Below, in pieces: positions 48,882-58,183 of a DNA stretch of 64,000 nt (its first letter is position 1; every line of letters starts with the position of its first letter). The notes below the pieces were generated by a model that saw only the letters and a list, made by a program, of their open reading frames with translations, searched no databases and was not told where the DNA came from. The DNA is from Haloplanus aerogenes (lineage in GTDB: Archaea; Halobacteriota; Halobacteria; Halobacteriales; Haloferacaceae). The DNA lies in contig NZ_CP034145.1 of assembly GCF_003856835.1 (NCBI RefSeq), forward strand, positions 1,612,001 through 1,676,000, read 5' to 3'. Position numbers and translations under genes: made by a program.

Positions 48882-49017
48882 GGTCGGACGGGTGGGAGAC
48901 TCCGAGCGGTGAACCGGTCGGTGTGACGGTCGGACGGGTGGGAGACTCCGAGCGGCGGACCGGTCGGTGTGACGGTCGGACGGATTGTACTCCGACCGCC
49001 GCACCGGTCGGTAGCAC
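48882..49017. repeat. 46-bp tandem repeat between folP and the next gene
   Basis: Units 48882-48927 and 48928-48973 differ at three bases; a third, diverged unit covers 48974-49017. Each contains GGTCGGACGG and ACCGGTCGGT strings that form local dyads (ACCGGT, CCGACC/GGTCGG). It lies between two divergent genes, just before a TATA box, so it may be an operator array for both. Confidence 0.7.
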
Positions 49018-49021
49018 GCTC

Positions 49022-49028
49022 TTTTTAT
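49022..49028 (+). promoter_or_regulatory. TATA box TTTTTAT, leaderless start
   Basis: T-rich TATA-like box centred about 28 bp before ATG 49053, next to the 46-bp tandem repeats. The spacing implies a leaderless mRNA. Confidence 0.5.
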
Positions 49029-49052
49029 CCACCGGGCCGCTATCCGCGACCA

Positions 49053-49643
49053 ATGGCTAAGGTCAGCATCGGGCTTCGTGGCTGGCGCTTCGAGGAGTCC
49101 GAGGTGTTCACCGAGGACGGCGAGTTCAAGCCGCTCGACGAGATTCCCGAGGACCCGCGGGAGCGGCTCGTCCGACTCACCTATCTCGTCGAACAGCCTT
49201 GCGACGCCTGTTATCTGATTCACGGGGACGAGGAGATCAAGCGCTGCGCACAGGCGGCCATCGTCTACGGCGAACCCGGCGACGAACTCCTGCTGTGTGG
49301 CGACCACGAGGCGGATTTCCTCTACTGGTACCGCGAGGACGGTGGGAAAGCCTACCGCGGCGAGCCGACCTTCCGTGACCGGTTCCACGAGTGGTTCGCC
49401 GACGGCGGGCGCGCGCCGGAGGGCTACGGCGGGCTGGATCACGTCGAGACCGATCCCGACACCCTCCCTGATCCCCCAGACCCGCAGGAGATCCACCAGC
49501 GTCTGAACGAGGACTTCGAGGGCCGACGGATCAATCTGCGAGAAGGGCGGGACGAAGACGACGAGGCCGAAGACGAGGGTGGGGAGAAGGCAGACCTCGA
49601 CCTCGACGACGTCGACCTCGGAACGGATTACCCGTCGCGATGA
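49053..49643 (+). CDS. Conserved haloarchaeal Cys-containing protein (DUF7095-like)
   Basis: 196 residues. N-terminal [19 protein letters not shown] and a Cys cluster ([33 protein letters not shown]) suggest a zinc or iron site. The C-terminal third is strongly acidic ([26 protein letters not shown]), typical for a halophile. The function is unknown. It ends in an ATGA overlap with trmJ, so the two may act together in RNA modification. Confidence 0.6.
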   Translation: MAKVSIGLRGWRFEESEVFTEDGEFKPLDEIPEDPRERLVRLTYLVEQPCDACYLIHGDEEIKRCAQAAIVYGEPGDELLLCGDHEADFLYWYREDGGKAYRGEPTFRDRFHEWFADGGRAPEGYGGLDHVETDPDTLPDPPDPQEIHQRLNEDFEGRRINLREGRDEDDEAEDEGGEKADLDLDDVDLGTDYPSR

Positions 49644-50407
49644 GCCGGGAGCCGCCGGTCGTCGTCGTGGTCGACGCCAAGACGCCGGGCAATATCGGCA
49701 CCATCGCCCGCGCGATGAAGAACTTCGGGCTGTCGGAGCTGAAGCTGGTGAACCCGCCGGAACTCGACCCCGACGGCGAGGCGTACGGCTTTGCCGGCCA
49801 CGCCCGCGAGGACATCCTGCCGAACGCCGAAGAAGTGACCTTCGAGGAGGTGGTCCAGAACTATCACACGGTCGGCTGTACGGCGATCACCGGCGAGGAC
49901 AGCCGCCGTCACGTCCGCTTCCCGTTCAAGACGCCGCGGGAGTTGGTGGCGGAGCTGCGGACCGTCGACGCCCCGACGGCGCTGGTGTTCGGCCGCGAGG
50001 GTCGCGGCCTCGACAACGAGGAACTGAGCCAGCTAGACGAGGTGTGTTCCATCCCTGCGAGCGCCGACTACCCCGTCCTCAATCTGGGGCAGGCGGCGAC
50101 CATCCTCCTCTACGAACTCCGGGAGTTGACGGTCGAGGAGACCCAACTGCCCGACGTGGCGCGCGAGCGAGCGGACGAAGCCGACATCGAGCGCTTCCAC
50201 GACTTCGTTGCGGACTTTCTCGACGCCAGCGGCTACAAGCCGGTCAAACGGGACAAGACGCGCCGGCTGGTCCGACGGCTCGTGGGTCGCGCCCACCCGA
50301 CGGATCGCGAGATTCACACGTTGCTCGGCGTCCTCCGCCGGGCGACCGGCCAGCTCGAACACCGGTCGGAGCTACTGGCGGAGTACGACGAGCCGGATCG
50401 GTGGTGA
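49640..50407 (+). CDS. trmJ: TrmJ-type tRNA 2'-O-methyltransferase (SPOUT)
   Basis: 255 residues. SPOUT knot motifs: [25 protein letters not shown] (motif 1), [15 protein letters not shown] (motif 2), and [23 protein letters not shown] (motif 3, SAM-binding). The C-terminal helical extension ([36 protein letters not shown]) matches TrmJ. It methylates the 2'-O of C32 (or a related position) of tRNA in archaea. The gene starts inside the stop of the upstream gene. Confidence 0.85.
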   Translation: MSREPPVVVVVDAKTPGNIGTIARAMKNFGLSELKLVNPPELDPDGEAYGFAGHAREDILPNAEEVTFEEVVQNYHTVGCTAITGEDSRRHVRFPFKTPRELVAELRTVDAPTALVFGREGRGLDNEELSQLDEVCSIPASADYPVLNLGQAATILLYELRELTVEETQLPDVARERADEADIERFHDFVADFLDASGYKPVKRDKTRRLVRRLVGRAHPTDREIHTLLGVLRRATGQLEHRSELLAEYDEPDRW

Positions 50408-50440
50408 GGGTGGGGCCCTCATAGGGGGATCGTAACTGTC

Positions 50441-50478
50441 CGTAGATTCTCGCCGGGACGATCCGGCGAGAATCTACG
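50441..50478. terminator. 16-bp perfect hairpin between convergent genes
   Basis: CGTAGATTCTCGCCGG (50441-50456), 6-nt loop GACGAT, then the complementary CCGGCGAGAATCTACG (50463-50478). It sits between trmJ and the minus-strand small membrane gene and could terminate both. No T tract is needed for this reading. Confidence 0.5.
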
Positions 50479-50498
50479 ATGACTTCCGATACTCCCTA

Positions 50499-50657
50499 TC
50501 AGACCACGCCGAGGGCGATCGCGAAGAACAGCAACGCGGCTAGCCCGAGTACGACGTGCCCCGCGACGCCGACGAGCGCCGCGAGGCCCGCGGCGACGCG
50601 TTCGGGAATCGTCAACGGTGCGCCGAACGCCTGGGTTTCGACGGAACGGATACTCAT
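50499..50657 (-). CDS. Small membrane protein (52 residues)
   Basis: 52 residues from ATG 50657. A short polar N-terminus (MSIRSVETQAFGAP) is followed by one or two hydrophobic helices (VAAGLAALVGVAGHVVLGLAALLFFAIALGVV). The charge pattern suggests a simple membrane peptide. No family is known. It is flanked by two strong hairpins (50441-50478 and 50707-50733). Confidence 0.5.
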   Translation of the reverse strand: MSIRSVETQAFGAPLTIPERVAAGLAALVGVAGHVVLGLAALLFFAIALGVV

Positions 50658-50706
50658 GCTGTGTCACCTCAAGTGACGATCGGCACGGGAATACGATAGC
50701 CATCCC

Positions 50707-50733
50707 GCCGATTCCACGATGGCGGGAATCGGC
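50707..50733. terminator. 9-bp hairpin after the MaoC gene
   Basis: GCCGATTCC (50707-50715), 9-nt loop, GGAATCGGC (50725-50733). It is about 30 bp past the stop of the minus-strand MaoC gene and before the small membrane gene. It may end the MaoC transcript. Confidence 0.4.
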
Positions 50734-50760
50734 GACACCGATTCCCAGCGACTGGGATCG

Positions 50761-51204
50761 TCACTCCCGTGCGACCAACACCAGCGCCTCTATCGCGAGG
50801 ACGGTCTTCGCGCCGTCGTTCGCCGTCGTCTCGACGCCCCAGCGGACGACGCCGTAGTCGTCGGTGCTGCTCGCCTCGTCGACGCCGTGGATGGTCGAGT
50901 GGATGGTGAGTTCGTCGCCGGGGACGACAGGCTTGGGCCAGCGGAGGTGATCGAGCCCTTTCGCGCCCAGCGTCGCCGTCTCGGCGAGGAAGCCGTCGAC
51001 GAACAGCCGCATCGACATCGCGGCGGTGTGCCAGCCGCTGGCGATCAGGTCGCCGTAGATGGAATCGGCCGCGCGGTCCGGGTCGGTGTGGAACCACTGC
51101 GGATCGTACCGCTCCGCGAAGTCGAGAATCTCCGTCTCCGTCACCTCGTAGGTGCCGTACGACTCGCCGTCCCAGCGGTCGATGTCGTCGAAAAAGACCG
51201 TCAT
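50761..51204 (-). CDS. MaoC-like (hotdog-fold) dehydratase
   Basis: 147 residues. Hotdog hydratase 2 features are EILDFAERYDPQWFHTDPDRA (Asp/His active site) and IASGWHTAAMSMRLFVDGF, followed by LDHLRWPKPVVPGDEL. Such enzymes hydrate enoyl-CoA to 3-hydroxyacyl-CoA in fatty-acid or PHA metabolism. The stand-alone domain and its context do not fix the substrate. Confidence 0.85.
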   Translation of the reverse strand: MTVFFDDIDRWDGESYGTYEVTETEILDFAERYDPQWFHTDPDRAADSIYGDLIASGWHTAAMSMRLFVDGFLAETATLGAKGLDHLRWPKPVVPGDELTIHSTIHGVDEASSTDDYGVVRWGVETTANDGAKTVLAIEALVLVARE

Positions 51205-51368
51205 GGTCGGTCGTCGCGGGCCGGGGTGAAGTGCGTTGCTGTCGATAAACTATTTGCCGCGATACGAATCGCCGCGTGACCGCCGACTGGCTGCCGCTAC
51301 CGTCGAGAAAAATCATCGCTGATAATTTTTCCACAATCTCTTAATTCCGGTCGAGTGTATGCGGCATA

Positions 51369-52817
51369 ATGCCCGACACGGCTAGCGAGCGGATTCGCGT
51401 GCTGTGCGTCGCCGACCGGGACGAGGCCGGCGAGACGGCAGCGATTCTCGAACGTGAAACCGATCGATTCGACGTGACGACGGCGGCAGGTGTCGAGGCG
51501 GGGCTGGCCCGTCTCGACGGCGCGACCGACTGTATTGTCTCCGGCTACGATCTGTCCGATGGGACTGGACTCGACTTGTTGCGGGCCGTCCGCAAGCGGT
51601 CGCCCGATCTACCCTTCATTTTCTTTACCGATATGGGGAGCGAGGCCGTGGCCAGCGAGGCCATCTCGGCTGGCGTCACGGACTACCTCCGTCGGGACGA
51701 CGAGATGGATCGACACCCGATTCTGGTGAACCGGATCTGGACTGCCGTCGGACACGACCGGAACCGGCGCGAACGCGAAGCGCGACAGGCCGAACTCCGC
51801 CGGAGCGAGCGACGCCTCGAAGCCGTCTTCGAGGACCCGAAGATGCTAGTCGGTGTCCTCTCGCCGGACGGGCGGTTACGGAAGGCCAACCGGACGGCGA
51901 TGGAGTTCGTCGACGCCGACCACGAGGATCTGGTCGGCCGGCCGTTCCACGAGACGCCGTGGTGGTCCGACGACCTCCGCGAGGACGTGCAACGCTGGAT
52001 CGAACGCGCCGCTGCTGGCGAGTACGTCGAGTACGAGGCCGACCACAAGCACGGCGACGACGAGATTCGAAGCGTGAGCGGTACCATCCGCCCGGTTACG
52101 GACGAGGCGGGTGAAGTGGTCTCGCTCATCGCATCCGCGCGCGATATCACCGAACGGCGGACCAACGAACGCGAACTCCAGCAACGAAACGACCGTCTCA
52201 ACGATGTCGCGAGCATCGTCTCCCACGACCTCCGAAGCCCGCTGAACGTGGCCAGCGGCCATCTGGCAATCGCGCGAAGCGGTGACGACGACCACCTGTC
52301 CGAAGTGGCCCACGCGCTCGACCGCATGGAGGAACTCGTCGACGACCTGCTGACGCTCGCCCACGAGGGCGAACGGGTGAGCGAAATCGAGACCGTCGAC
52401 CTCGCGGCGATGGTTCGGGACTGTTGGCGCAACGTCTCGACGACTGAGACGGCACCGCAGGTCGACACCGACCTCGTGATCCGAGCCGACCCGGATCAGC
52501 TCCGACATCTGCTGGAGAATCTCCTCGGCAACGCACTCCGCCACGGCGGCGCCGACGTGGCCGTCACCATCGGTGACCTCGACGGCGGGTTCTACGTCGC
52601 CGACGACGGTCCCGGGATTCCCGAGGCCGACCGCGAAGCGGTCTTCGACAGTGGGTACTCCACTGCGGCTGAAGGGACGGGCGTCGGGCTCTCTATCGTT
52701 CAGCGCATCGTCGAGGCCCACGGCTGGGAGGTAGCCGTCACCGAGAGCGAGACGGGAGGCACTCGCTTCGAAATCACGGGCATCGAGTGCGAATCGTGTA
52801 CGCCGACGCCGAACTGA
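51369..52817 (+). CDS. Receiver-PAS sensor histidine kinase
   Basis: 482 residues, soluble. An N-terminal receiver-like domain (about 9-125; acidic site VSGYDLSDGTGLDLL, DMGSE, and a lysine-less TDYLRRDDE) precedes a PAS domain (about 150-265). The kinase follows: H-box ASIVSHDLRSPLNVASGHL, N-box LENLLGNALRHGGA, G-boxes ADDGPGIPEADRE and GTGVGLSIVQRIVEAHGW. The conserved Lys of a typical receiver is replaced, so the domain may be a ligand sensor. No partner response regulator is seen near it. Confidence 0.88.
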   Translation: MPDTASERIRVLCVADRDEAGETAAILERETDRFDVTTAAGVEAGLARLDGATDCIVSGYDLSDGTGLDLLRAVRKRSPDLPFIFFTDMGSEAVASEAISAGVTDYLRRDDEMDRHPILVNRIWTAVGHDRNRREREARQAELRRSERRLEAVFEDPKMLVGVLSPDGRLRKANRTAMEFVDADHEDLVGRPFHETPWWSDDLREDVQRWIERAAAGEYVEYEADHKHGDDEIRSVSGTIRPVTDEAGEVVSLIASARDITERRTNERELQQRNDRLNDVASIVSHDLRSPLNVASGHLAIARSGDDDHLSEVAHALDRMEELVDDLLTLAHEGERVSEIETVDLAAMVRDCWRNVSTTETAPQVDTDLVIRADPDQLRHLLENLLGNALRHGGADVAVTIGDLDGGFYVADDGPGIPEADREAVFDSGYSTAAEGTGVGLSIVQRIVEAHGWEVAVTESETGGTRFEITGIECESCTPTPN

Positions 52818-52834
52818 TCGTACCGCCGGCAGTA

Positions 52835-53212
52835 TCAGTGCTCGTCCCGGTTCAGCCTCTCACGACGCCGTTCGTACTCCTCGTCGCTCAGGTCGCCGCG
52901 GGCGTACGCGAGTCGGAGTTCTTCGAGCGCCTCGCCCGTCCCACCGTCCGACTCCGTCAGCGCCCGATAGACGAAGTAGCCGACGCCCACGACGACCAAG
53001 AGTGTGAGCACGCGACCCAGCAGGCCGGCGAGCAGCCACCACCCGGACCCGGACTGGCTGCCGCCCCACATACCGCCGCCCCACATGCCGCCACCCATCA
53101 TCGGCCCGCCCATCATGCCGTACCCCATCCCCATCGTCAGCAGGGGAAGGAGGATCACCGCTGCGAGAAGCAACAGGAGGACGGTCTTGGCATCGAAGCT
53201 ATCCGACGCCAC
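52835..53212 (-). CDS. SHOCT-domain membrane protein
   Basis: 125 residues. Two hydrophobic segments (about 12-30 and 58-82) flank a Gly/Met/Trp-rich stretch (GMGYGMMGGPMMGGGMWGGGMWGG). A C-terminal SHOCT motif follows (ALEELRLAYARGDLSDEEYERRRERL). SHOCT domains occur at the ends of membrane proteins and mediate oligomerisation. The function is unknown. Confidence 0.8.
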   Translation of the reverse strand: MASDSFDAKTVLLLLLAAVILLPLLTMGMGYGMMGGPMMGGGMWGGGMWGGSQSGSGWWLLAGLLGRVLTLLVVVGVGYFVYRALTESDGGTGEALEELRLAYARGDLSDEEYERRRERLNRDEH

Positions 53213-53451
53213 GAGTTAGGACCCCTCCACGATGCCGGCACGTCGGTCCGGAGCACGTGACGCTCGCGTGACGATCTGGACCAGTCCACGTTCTGTCGGT
53301 GCCGTATCGCACATATTATGAACTACTGACAGGAGCTACTTAACGATATGGGGTGTTCTAAGGGGGATTTCGATATGCCGGTGTCCGAATATTGGGTCAT
53401 TCGCACACGTACGGAACGAAACCCGGAGTCGTGAATGGCGGTCGTCGCGCG

Positions 53452-55320
53452 TTACGCTCGCTTGCCGATCTCCTCGCGGAGCACGTCGCTGACGATTTCG
53501 CCGTCGGCCTTCCCGCGGAGAGCGCCCATGCACTCACCCATGAGCGCGGAGAAGGCGCCCATGCCCTCGCTTTCGACCTGATCGGCGTTGCGTTCGACCA
53601 CCTCGACGACCGCCTCGCGCACCTCGTCCTCGGAGACGCCGGAGAGTCCCGCCTCCTCGACCGCCTCCTCGGCCGTGAGGTTCGGGTTCTCCGCGAGCGT
53701 CGTGAGTACCTGATCCACGCCCTCCTTGGCGAGGTCGCCGTCCTCGACCAGCAGGAGGACCGCGCGGAGGTGGTCGTCGGTGAGGGTCTCAACTGGCACG
53801 TCGTCGCGGCGGAGTTCGGTCAGCGTCCCCTCCAGCACCCCGGCGGCGAAGGTGGCGTCGACGCCCGCCTCGACGATATCCTCGAACAGCGGCATCCGAC
53901 GGCCGTAGGCCACCTGCTCGGCGAGGCCGGCGTCGAGGTCGTACTCCCGCTGGTAGCGTTCGACCTTCTCCGTCAGGAGTTCGGGCGTCTCCACGTCGGA
54001 GGGGTCGAGTTCGACGGGCGGCACGTCGGTCTCGGGGTACATCCTCGCCGCGCCGGGCAGGGGGCGGAGATAGCGGGTCGTCCCCTCCTGAGTCGCGTCG
54101 CGAGTCTCCTCCGGCACGCCCTCGCTGGCCGTCTCGGCACGGTCGGCGACGGCCTCGATGGCGAGGTCGGCCGTCTCGGGGTCGTCAGCGACGATGGCGA
54201 CGGCGTCGTCGGGGCCGGCGTCGACGGCGTCGCGGAGCGCCGCGACTTCCGCCTCGGTGACGCCGTAGGCCGGGAGTTCGTCGGTGTGGAAGATGCCGCC
54301 GGCGCCGTGGCGCTTGGCGTGATCGGAGAGTTCCGTCCCGAGGCGGCGGTCGGGCTGAATCTCGTGGCCGACGAGACCGTCGAAGCCGTAGAGTGGGACG
54401 GCGGTGACACGGCCGCCTGCGTCGAGGGCACCCCGGATCACGCCGCTGTCCGTCTCCGCGAACACCTCGGTCACGTCCTGTGTCTCCCCAACCGTGGCGT
54501 CACGCTCGGCGAGTTCGGCCGCGATGTCGAGGAGTTCGACCTGTCGACCCACCTCCAGCCGGACGATTTCGTCGATCTGATCGAGCGCCTGCACGCCCTT
54601 GATCTCGACACGCGCGCCCTCGGCGATGGAGACGTTCACGTCCTGTCGGATGGTACCGAGGCCGCGTTTGACCGAGCCGGTCGAGCGGAGGAGCATGCCG
54701 ATGCGTTCGGCGGCCTCGCGGGCCTGTTCGGGACTGCTGATGTCGGGCTTGGTACCGATTTCGACCAGCGGGATGCCGAGACGGTCGAGGCTGTACCGGA
54801 CGCCGGCCGCCGTCTCCTCGACGCGACCGGCGCTCTCCTCTTCGAGCAGGAGGTCCTCGACGCCGACGGGCCCCTCGCTCGTCTCGATTTCGCCGTCCTG
54901 TCCGACGAGCGTGGTGCGCTGGAAGCCAGAGGTGTTCGAGCCGTCGACGACGATCTTGCGCATGACGTGGGCCTGATCGACCGCGGTCATGTCCAGTAGG
55001 GTGGCGATCTGCATGGCCACGTCGAGCGCCTCGTCGTCGATCCGGTGGGGTGGTTCGTCGTCCTCCTCGACCAGACAGGTGGTGTCGAACGCCAGATACT
55101 CGAATTCGCGGTCGACCTGACTCTCCTCGACCGCGGCCTCGTCGAGTTCGCCGAGTTCGCTCTTCGTCGGGTGAAGATACCGGGAGAAGGTCCGACTCGC
55201 TTCCTCGGGCTCCCGACGCTCGGTCGGGCACGCACAGAACAGCTTCGTCGCGGTGTCGAGTTGCTGGTGAATCTCCAGCCCCGCGACGAGTCCGAGCGCG
55301 TCGTAGTCGTACTCGCTCAT
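53452..55320 (-). CDS. gatE: Glu-tRNA(Gln) amidotransferase subunit E
   Basis: 622 residues, full length for GatE. N-terminal GLVAGLEIHQQLDTATKLFCACPT, a GRQVELL and VGHEIQPDRRLGTELSDHAKRHGAGGIFHTDELPAYGVT region, and the C-terminal YqeY/tail domain (about 520-620) are all present. With GatD (not in this window) it amidates Glu-tRNA(Gln) to Gln-tRNA(Gln), an archaeal-specific route. The long opposite-strand frames here are shadows. Confidence 0.92.
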   Translation of the reverse strand: MSEYDYDALGLVAGLEIHQQLDTATKLFCACPTERREPEEASRTFSRYLHPTKSELGELDEAAVEESQVDREFEYLAFDTTCLVEEDDEPPHRIDDEALDVAMQIATLLDMTAVDQAHVMRKIVVDGSNTSGFQRTTLVGQDGEIETSEGPVGVEDLLLEEESAGRVEETAAGVRYSLDRLGIPLVEIGTKPDISSPEQAREAAERIGMLLRSTGSVKRGLGTIRQDVNVSIAEGARVEIKGVQALDQIDEIVRLEVGRQVELLDIAAELAERDATVGETQDVTEVFAETDSGVIRGALDAGGRVTAVPLYGFDGLVGHEIQPDRRLGTELSDHAKRHGAGGIFHTDELPAYGVTEAEVAALRDAVDAGPDDAVAIVADDPETADLAIEAVADRAETASEGVPEETRDATQEGTTRYLRPLPGAARMYPETDVPPVELDPSDVETPELLTEKVERYQREYDLDAGLAEQVAYGRRMPLFEDIVEAGVDATFAAGVLEGTLTELRRDDVPVETLTDDHLRAVLLLVEDGDLAKEGVDQVLTTLAENPNLTAEEAVEEAGLSGVSEDEVREAVVEVVERNADQVESEGMGAFSALMGECMGALRGKADGEIVSDVLREEIGKRA

Positions 55321-55502
55321 TGCGCGTATCTCTACCCGGCGAGCCTAAAAGCGTTCAGTCTCGGACCGCCGCTCCCACGCTCGATCGTTCCGATTCGACC
55401 ATTGTCGACAACGGACGAAATTGCGTACGTCAGGCCCCGAAAATACGGAAACTAAGGAATCTTTATCTGGCCGCGAACGGCTTTTATGTAGTGGTGGAAA
55501 AC

Positions 55503-56417
55503 ATGTCTGAAGACGTTGAACTTCGGCGCACGCAACTTGCGACGCCGGCCAGCGACCCCGACTTCATGGAGAGTGCTTCGCGGAGTGACGCGGACGAAGT
55601 CTTCCTCGACCTGGAAGACTCCGTGGCGCCCAACGCGAAAGTCGAGGCCCGTCAGCCCCTCATCGAGGCGGTCGAGGAGCACGACTGGTCCGACAAGATC
55701 CTCTCGTACCGGATGAACGGCATCGACACCGAATGGTGGTACGACGACATCATCGAGGTCGTCGGCGCCGTGGGCGACCAGATCGACGACATCATCATCC
55801 CCAAGGTCGCCGGCCCGAGCGACATTCACACGGTCGAGAACCTGCTCGAGCAGGTCGAAGTGAACAACGGACTGGACGTCGGCGCCATCGGCCTCGAACC
55901 CCAGATCGAGGACGGCGACGGCATCCACAACGTCTACGAGATCGCGCACGCTTCCGACCGCCTCTCCTCGATCATCTTCGGCCCCGGCGACTACTCGGCC
56001 GCGATGGGCACGCCCGGACTCGACATCGGGCAGTTCCCCGAGTACCCCGGCCACTACTGGCACCACGCGCTCTCGGAGTGTAACTCCGCCGCGAAGAGCG
56101 CCGGTATCCCCTGCATGGACGGCCCGTACGCCGACATCGACGACCCCGACGGCTTCCGCACGTCCGCGGAACGCGCCAACATGCTCGGCTGTGACGGCAA
56201 GTGGGCCATCCACCCGAGCCAGATCGAGATCGGCAACGAAGTGTTCGCGCCGGACCCCGAAGTGGCCGAACGAGCCGAGCGCATCGTCGAGGCCTACGCC
56301 GAAGCGATGGAAGAAGGCAAGGGCGCCGTCTCCGTCGACGGCCAGATGGTCGACGAAGCGACCAACAAGATGGCACAGGACATCGTCGCCAAGGCCCGCG
56401 CGGCCGGCATCCTGTAA
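55503..56417 (+). CDS. HpcH/HpaI-family lyase (malyl-CoA/citramalyl-CoA lyase-like)
   Basis: 304 residues from ATG 55503. CitE-like TIM barrel: RTQLATPASDPDFMESASRSDADEVFLDLEDSVAPNAK, IPKVAGPSDI, GLEPQIEDGDGI, IIFGPGDYSAAMGTPG and the C-terminal DGKWAIHPSQIEI. In haloarchaea such enzymes act as malyl-CoA/beta-methylmalyl-CoA lyases that make glyoxylate and acyl-CoA, with a separate thioesterase giving malate synthase activity. The partner gene is not in view, so the exact reaction is uncertain. A T-rich TATA-like box is about 15-40 bp upstream. Confidence 0.88.
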   Translation: MSEDVELRRTQLATPASDPDFMESASRSDADEVFLDLEDSVAPNAKVEARQPLIEAVEEHDWSDKILSYRMNGIDTEWWYDDIIEVVGAVGDQIDDIIIPKVAGPSDIHTVENLLEQVEVNNGLDVGAIGLEPQIEDGDGIHNVYEIAHASDRLSSIIFGPGDYSAAMGTPGLDIGQFPEYPGHYWHHALSECNSAAKSAGIPCMDGPYADIDDPDGFRTSAERANMLGCDGKWAIHPSQIEIGNEVFAPDPEVAERAERIVEAYAEAMEEGKGAVSVDGQMVDEATNKMAQDIVAKARAAGIL

Positions 56418-56436
56418 CTCGGTCTCCCGACTTCTC

Positions 56437-57003
56437 CTATTTATCGACCGGACAGCCACGGATCTCGCCCCCGCGCATCCCGTCGGCCAGCCAGTAAATC
56501 GAGAGCACGAGCGCCGCGAGCGCCAGTAACGCGAACTCCAGGCCGTCCAGCGGCAGGAGCGTCAGAATCCCCGCCGCACCGACGAGCGACAGCAGGCCGG
56601 CGAGGACGGCCGATCCGCAGGCCGCACAGCCGGCGCCGAGCGTTCCGAGGAGGACGCCGATCAGGCTTCCGCCGCTCCCCTCCGCCGACAACCGGTGTTC
56701 GCGGACGTGGTAGGCGACGAGGGCGATGTCGACGCCGACCAGTAGGGCGACGAGGAGGATAATCGATCCCGTCAGGAGGCTGTACGACGTGCCGACGAAG
56801 GGGTAGAGTTCGGGGAGAACCGACGCCGGCACGCGCCCGGCCAGTACGTCGCGCGTGAGCGCGAGGTTCTGCGAGAGGACGAAGCCCGTGAACGCCACCG
56901 CGGCGGCGACGAGGGCGACGAGGGCGTAGAGCGGCCCGCCGAGGACGAGGCGGGCCGTGCGACCCATCAGTCGCCAGTCGGCGCGGCGGGTCGGGAGACG
57001 CAT
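56437..57003 (-). CDS. Multi-pass membrane protein with CAACG motif
   Basis: 188 residues with about five membrane segments and GAGCAACGSAVLAGLLSLVG, a two-cysteine motif (CxxC, positions of a redox pair) in the membrane. The C-terminal GCPVDK has another Cys. Its start overlaps the stop of the DsbA-like gene by 1 bp, so the two probably form a thiol-redox pair, with this protein in the role of a DsbB/VKOR-like or electron-transfer partner. The family is not confirmed. Confidence 0.65.
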   Translation of the reverse strand: MRLPTRRADWRLMGRTARLVLGGPLYALVALVAAAVAFTGFVLSQNLALTRDVLAGRVPASVLPELYPFVGTSYSLLTGSIILLVALLVGVDIALVAYHVREHRLSAEGSGGSLIGVLLGTLGAGCAACGSAVLAGLLSLVGAAGILTLLPLDGLEFALLALAALVLSIYWLADGMRGGEIRGCPVDK

Positions 57004-57692
57004 TACAGCCCCAGCGCCCGCGTCACGAGGTCGAAGCTCACCGATCCCGTCGCGCGCGTCCGATACTGGCCGTCGCGGAAGAGAAAGACGGTGGGCGTGC
57101 CGCTCACGTCCGCCGCCTCGGCGGCGTCCACGTCGATACCGACGGCGTCGGCGTACGCCTCGGCTTCGGCGTCGGCGACGACGCCCGCGGCGTCCACGTC
57201 CGTCTCGGCCGAGAGGAACGACGCCGTCCGATCAAGCACGTTGTCGGCGTCGAAGGCGTCCTGTTCCGCGAAGTAGTGGCCAAAGAGCGCCCAGAACGCG
57301 TCGGCGTCGCGCGCGTAGGTGGCTTCGAGCGCGTGAATCGCGGGGTCGCCCCACGGGTAGACGAGCGGGACGGTCCGCACGACGAAGGCGGCCTGCCCGG
57401 TGTCGACGAGTTCCGACCGGATTTTCGGGACGGTGGTGGATTCGAAGGCCGCACACCGGGGACAGGACGGGTCCTCGAAGGCGACGATGGTCGCCGTCGC
57501 CTCGGCCGGGTCGGGGCCGAGTCGGGGCTGTGCGGCGAGGTGTTGGCCGACGGGGTGGTCGGCGAGGGTGGGGGTGTCGTCGCTGCCGCTTCCCCCGCCA
57601 CCGCCACCATCACCGCCGGAACCCCCGAGACACCCGGCACCGAACAGGGCGGTGCCGCTGGCGAGGACGGCCCGGCGGGTCGGATCGTTCAT
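57003..57692 (-). CDS. DsbA-like secreted thioredoxin-fold protein
   Basis: 229 residues from ATG 57692. It has a Tat/lipoprotein signal (TRRAVLASGTALFGAGCLGG, with lipobox AGC) and a thioredoxin-fold domain with CPRC in FEDPSCPRCAAFESTTVPKI. The cis-Pro loop GTPTVFLFRDG and a helical insert follow. It likely oxidises or isomerises disulfides outside the cell. The 1-bp overlap with the membrane gene at 56437-57003 suggests joint function. Confidence 0.85.
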   Translation of the reverse strand: MNDPTRRAVLASGTALFGAGCLGGSGGDGGGGGGSGSDDTPTLADHPVGQHLAAQPRLGPDPAEATATIVAFEDPSCPRCAAFESTTVPKIRSELVDTGQAAFVVRTVPLVYPWGDPAIHALEATYARDADAFWALFGHYFAEQDAFDADNVLDRTASFLSAETDVDAAGVVADAEAEAYADAVGIDVDAAEAADVSGTPTVFLFRDGQYRTRATGSVSFDLVTRALGL

Positions 57693-57766
57693 ACGCGAGG
57701 GAGGTGCGGGAAGGAAAAAGACGCTTCGCCGGGTGTGAGCGCGCGACGCACGACCCGGTCGGCCGC

Positions 57767-58135
57767 TTATTCGAGCGGTTCGACGAGTTCGACGACGTGA
57801 CCGTCCGGGTCCTTCACGAACGCGGTGCGGGCACCGGCCGCGGGCTGGTCGCCGGGTTCCTCGACGACGCCGTAGTGGTCGATCTCCTCGAAGGTGGCGT
57901 CCACGTCGTCGACGCCGAGCGCGAGGTGGTCCCACGCCGTGCCCTGCTCGAACTCCGTCTCGCCCTCGGTTTCGGAGAGCTGAATCTCGACGCCGTCGGG
58001 GTCCGCGACGTAGCGGTTCTCGGTCTCGCCGTCCGGCGTCTCGAACGACCACGACTCCTCGAAGCCGAACTGCTCGTAGAACTCGATGGACTCGTCCGCG
58101 TCGGCCACGTTCAGACAGACGTGAATCAGGTTCAT
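57767..58135 (-). CDS. Glyoxalase/VOC-superfamily protein
   Basis: 122 residues. VOC paired-beta-alpha fold (IHVCLNVADADESIEFYEQFGFEE, then ENRYVADPDGVEIQLSE, then HLALGVDDVDATFEEID and FVKDPDGHVVELVEP). Metal-ligand residues His5 (IH), E, H and E are in place for a glyoxalase I-like site. The substrate is likely methylglyoxal-glutathione or a related thiol; haloarchaea use gamma-glutamylcysteine instead. Short gap to the DsbA gene on the same strand. Confidence 0.85.
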   Translation of the reverse strand: MNLIHVCLNVADADESIEFYEQFGFEESWSFETPDGETENRYVADPDGVEIQLSETEGETEFEQGTAWDHLALGVDDVDATFEEIDHYGVVEEPGDQPAAGARTAFVKDPDGHVVELVEPLE

Positions 58136-58183
58136 TGCGTCTCGACTTCAGCCTCGCCGCCGGTAAAAAGGTAGCTGAATGCC

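Noticed and set aside
53392-54999. Long plus-strand open frame (535 codons) opposite gatE
   Set aside because: It is a shadow of the GC-rich gatE frame; its product is a mix of repeated Val/Asp/Gly patterns with no domain, and gatE is unmistakable.
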